Shown: piece by piece, positions 62,612 to 64,000 of the stretch
Layout of the letters: every line of letters starts with the position of its first letter
How positions within the stretch are numbered: the stretch's first letter is position 1
Source of the DNA: Chryseolinea lacunae
GTDB lineage: Bacteria > Bacteroidota > Bacteroidia > Cytophagales > Cyclobacteriaceae
Direction: 5' to 3'
DNA: 64,000 nucleotides
Assembly (NCBI RefSeq): GCF_016735595.1
Contig: NZ_JAERRB010000013.1
Span: forward strand, 162,544 to 226,543
Program-made: the position numbers and the translations under genes
Notes under the pieces: generated by a model
What the model was told of the DNA's origin: nothing
The model's database searches: none
What the model saw: only the letters and a program-made list of their open reading frames with translations

Positions 62612-63913
62612 ATGAACCCTAAATTTGCCATTTGCCTATATCAAGAAACATTTACTGACCTAGAATCAGCCGATTTGCTTACCGGAGAAGGCCTAGTTCG
62701 CGTACCCACAAAAGGAAATCCAAGAATTGAATTTTCCGTTCATCAAAGGTTAAGTGAGCCTGACACAGCCCGATGGGTTGAACTTGTCGAGACTTTTAGT
62801 TCCCTAAATGTGGACTATGTAACATCATCCTCTGCTGGAGCAATTTTAACACTTAAAACTCAAGACAGAATATTTGCATGTTGTTTTGGCAGTTCAGTAT
62901 CAAACATTAAGCGAGAAAACATTGAACACGAATTCGGTCTGGCTGCAGCCTTTCAAAGAATGAGCAAAGACCAAATGAAAAAAGTCGAATCCTTTACATT
63001 GGGGGCAAATCCATTAACAAACACACGAGCAGCCACAGTCCCTACAACAAAAGACAATTTCAACATTGATAGCTTTCTTGAAAACATTACCGAATTGAGT
63101 GGCTTCAATACGACAATTAAAGGAAAAAAAAATCTAATAAAGGGAAAGGAATTCTACTCATCCCCAGTCCCCAATTCACTACAAAGCATAAAAGAACTTT
63201 GCGAACAATTACTTACTGACTATTCAACTGCAATCCAATCCGCCGAATACAAAAGATTGACATCAACAAAAAAAATAAAGGACAAGAACGAAATACAGGA
63301 GCTAAACAATGAGCTTTTAGAACGACTAATCGCTCAGGATGACACCATCTATCTAGTAGACTACGAATCCGTGGGCGACCAAGACAGCTATAGATTTCAT
63401 CCCAAAGGCACTGAATACAACGAAATTGACATTAATGATTTCTATTCTGACCTTGATGAGACCCGAACCCTAGATTTACAATACATTAAGGGGAGAACAA
63501 TTACCATCGTAGATGAAAATGACACCATCACCTCGACATGGCCATTCTACAAATGTCTATTTCTTGAATTGCCTTTCCATGACAACACTTGCATTTTATT
63601 CAGAGGTATCTGGTACGAAATACAAGAAAGGTACCTAGAAGATTTGCGAGAATTCATAAGACAGTATGAAATCGACGATCTTGATCTTCCGCAATGGGAT
63701 GAAAATCAAATTGAAGAAGATTATAGTTACGCAGCTGCGGCAGCAATTGGAGGACAATATTGGGACCAGGAATTTTACAACCATCCCAATTATTCCTACA
63801 ATATCGAGTTTTGCGATATACTAACGAAGGATTACATTATCCATGTAAAAAAAGGATCCAAATCCTCGCTATCCAGTCGTAAGCTTCCCCTGAGTAGCTA
63901 CACTCGAATGTAA
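62612..63913 (+). CDS. DUF6119 (TIGR04141-like) protein, C-terminally truncated
   Basis: 433 residues from the ATG at 62612. It matches the sporadically distributed TIGR04141/DUF6119 family: 'RWVELVETFSSLNVDYVTSSSAGAILTLKTQDRIFACCFGSS', 'ENIEHEFGLAAAFQRMSKDQMKKVESFTLGANPLTNTRAA', 'GIWYEIQERYLEDLREFI' and 'FCDILTKDYIIHVKKGSKSSLSS'. Full-length members are usually over 500 aa and continue after 'HVKK...SSxLSHLF' with a helical region. Here the frame diverges right after 'SSLSS' and ends in 'RKLPLSSYTRM', so about 100 residues seem lost. Members occur in restriction and defence neighbourhoods; biochemical function is not established. AT-rich like the ATPase gene. Confidence 0.75.
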   Translation: MNPKFAICLYQETFTDLESADLLTGEGLVRVPTKGNPRIEFSVHQRLSEPDTARWVELVETFSSLNVDYVTSSSAGAILTLKTQDRIFACCFGSSVSNIKRENIEHEFGLAAAFQRMSKDQMKKVESFTLGANPLTNTRAATVPTTKDNFNIDSFLENITELSGFNTTIKGKKNLIKGKEFYSSPVPNSLQSIKELCEQLLTDYSTAIQSAEYKRLTSTKKIKDKNEIQELNNELLERLIAQDDTIYLVDYESVGDQDSYRFHPKGTEYNEIDINDFYSDLDETRTLDLQYIKGRTITIVDENDTITSTWPFYKCLFLELPFHDNTCILFRGIWYEIQERYLEDLREFIRQYEIDDLDLPQWDENQIEEDYSYAAAAAIGGQYWDQEFYNHPNYSYNIEFCDILTKDYIIHVKKGSKSSLSSRKLPLSSYTRM

Positions 63914-63934
63914 TAATTATCATCGTAAACCCCT

Positions 63935-63995
63935 TGTTGGAATGTGGGATACTCGGTGTCGGCCTGTGCGGCTGGGAGTCTTCCACATTTCAACA
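63935..63995. repeat. Inverted repeat just beyond the truncated DUF6119 gene
   Basis: The arms 63935-63954 (TGTTGGAATGTGGGATACTC) and 63976-63995 pair at 17 of 20 positions (19 of 20 allowing G-U in RNA). There is no T tract within the window. It may be a hairpin at the edge of a mobile element, since the gene before it is cut short, or an ordinary terminator. Confidence 0.5.
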
Positions 63996-64000
63996 GGAAC

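Overview
The window looks like a chromosomal piece of a Bacteroidota bacterium, most likely of the Cytophagales type. The signs are a giant secreted protein with a type IX secretion (T9SS) C-terminal sorting domain, a carboxypeptidase-like/TonB receptor, FtsX-like permeases of about 800 aa, lipoproteins with Bacteroidota-style lipoboxes, a methionine synthase split into two genes, and few strong Shine-Dalgarno sites. I saw no rRNA, tRNA or CRISPR array.

Layout. 0-8.4 kb: T9SS adhesin-like protein, TerC, YfiT/DinB-like enzyme, YheT-like hydrolase and an SRAP (YedK/HMCES) homologue that has lost three catalytic residues. 8.5-12.4 kb: a lipoprotein and a TonB-dependent receptor preceded by two DtxR-type palindromes. 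12.6-23.1 kb: an AT-richer accessory island of startless RHS toxin-tip modules, each followed by a small lipoprotein, secreted or membrane gene (candidate immunity), with frameshifted and truncated pieces. 23.2-30.1 kb: ABC transporter with a His-rich loop plus a secreted partner, HbpS/GlcG, CadD-like transporter, NhaP2-like antiporter, Dps and a DUF4142 protein. 30.4-34.3 kb: a three-gene unit of exported proteins (Tat-signal amine oxidase, Tat-signal aminotransferase, Hint-domain protein). 34.4-42.7 kb: cysteine biosynthesis (cysM, cysE, TSUP transporter) and assorted housekeeping genes. 42.7-49.3 kb: two paralogous permeases and a TPR sensor with a phospho-acceptor helix but no ATPase domain. 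49.3-54.3 kb: metF and split metH under a SAM-I riboswitch. 54.3-57.3 kb: Ppx/GppA and small exported proteins.

57.3-64 kb is the most unusual part. A TIR-domain membrane protein is tightly coupled to a PIN-domain nuclease. Divergent from it is a small gene of unknown family behind a tandem palindromic element, which also occurs at 18.3 kb in front of another small orphan gene. Then follow a non-coding 21-bp-periodic array of CRACGTYG palindromes, an AT-rich P-loop ATPase gene flanked by 97-bp direct repeats, and a C-terminally truncated DUF6119 gene at the window edge. It reads as a defence-type island; the TIR-PIN pair and the shared operator are the best candidates for something undescribed.

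All functional statements rest on motif and family recognition by eye from the sequence; no database search was run.
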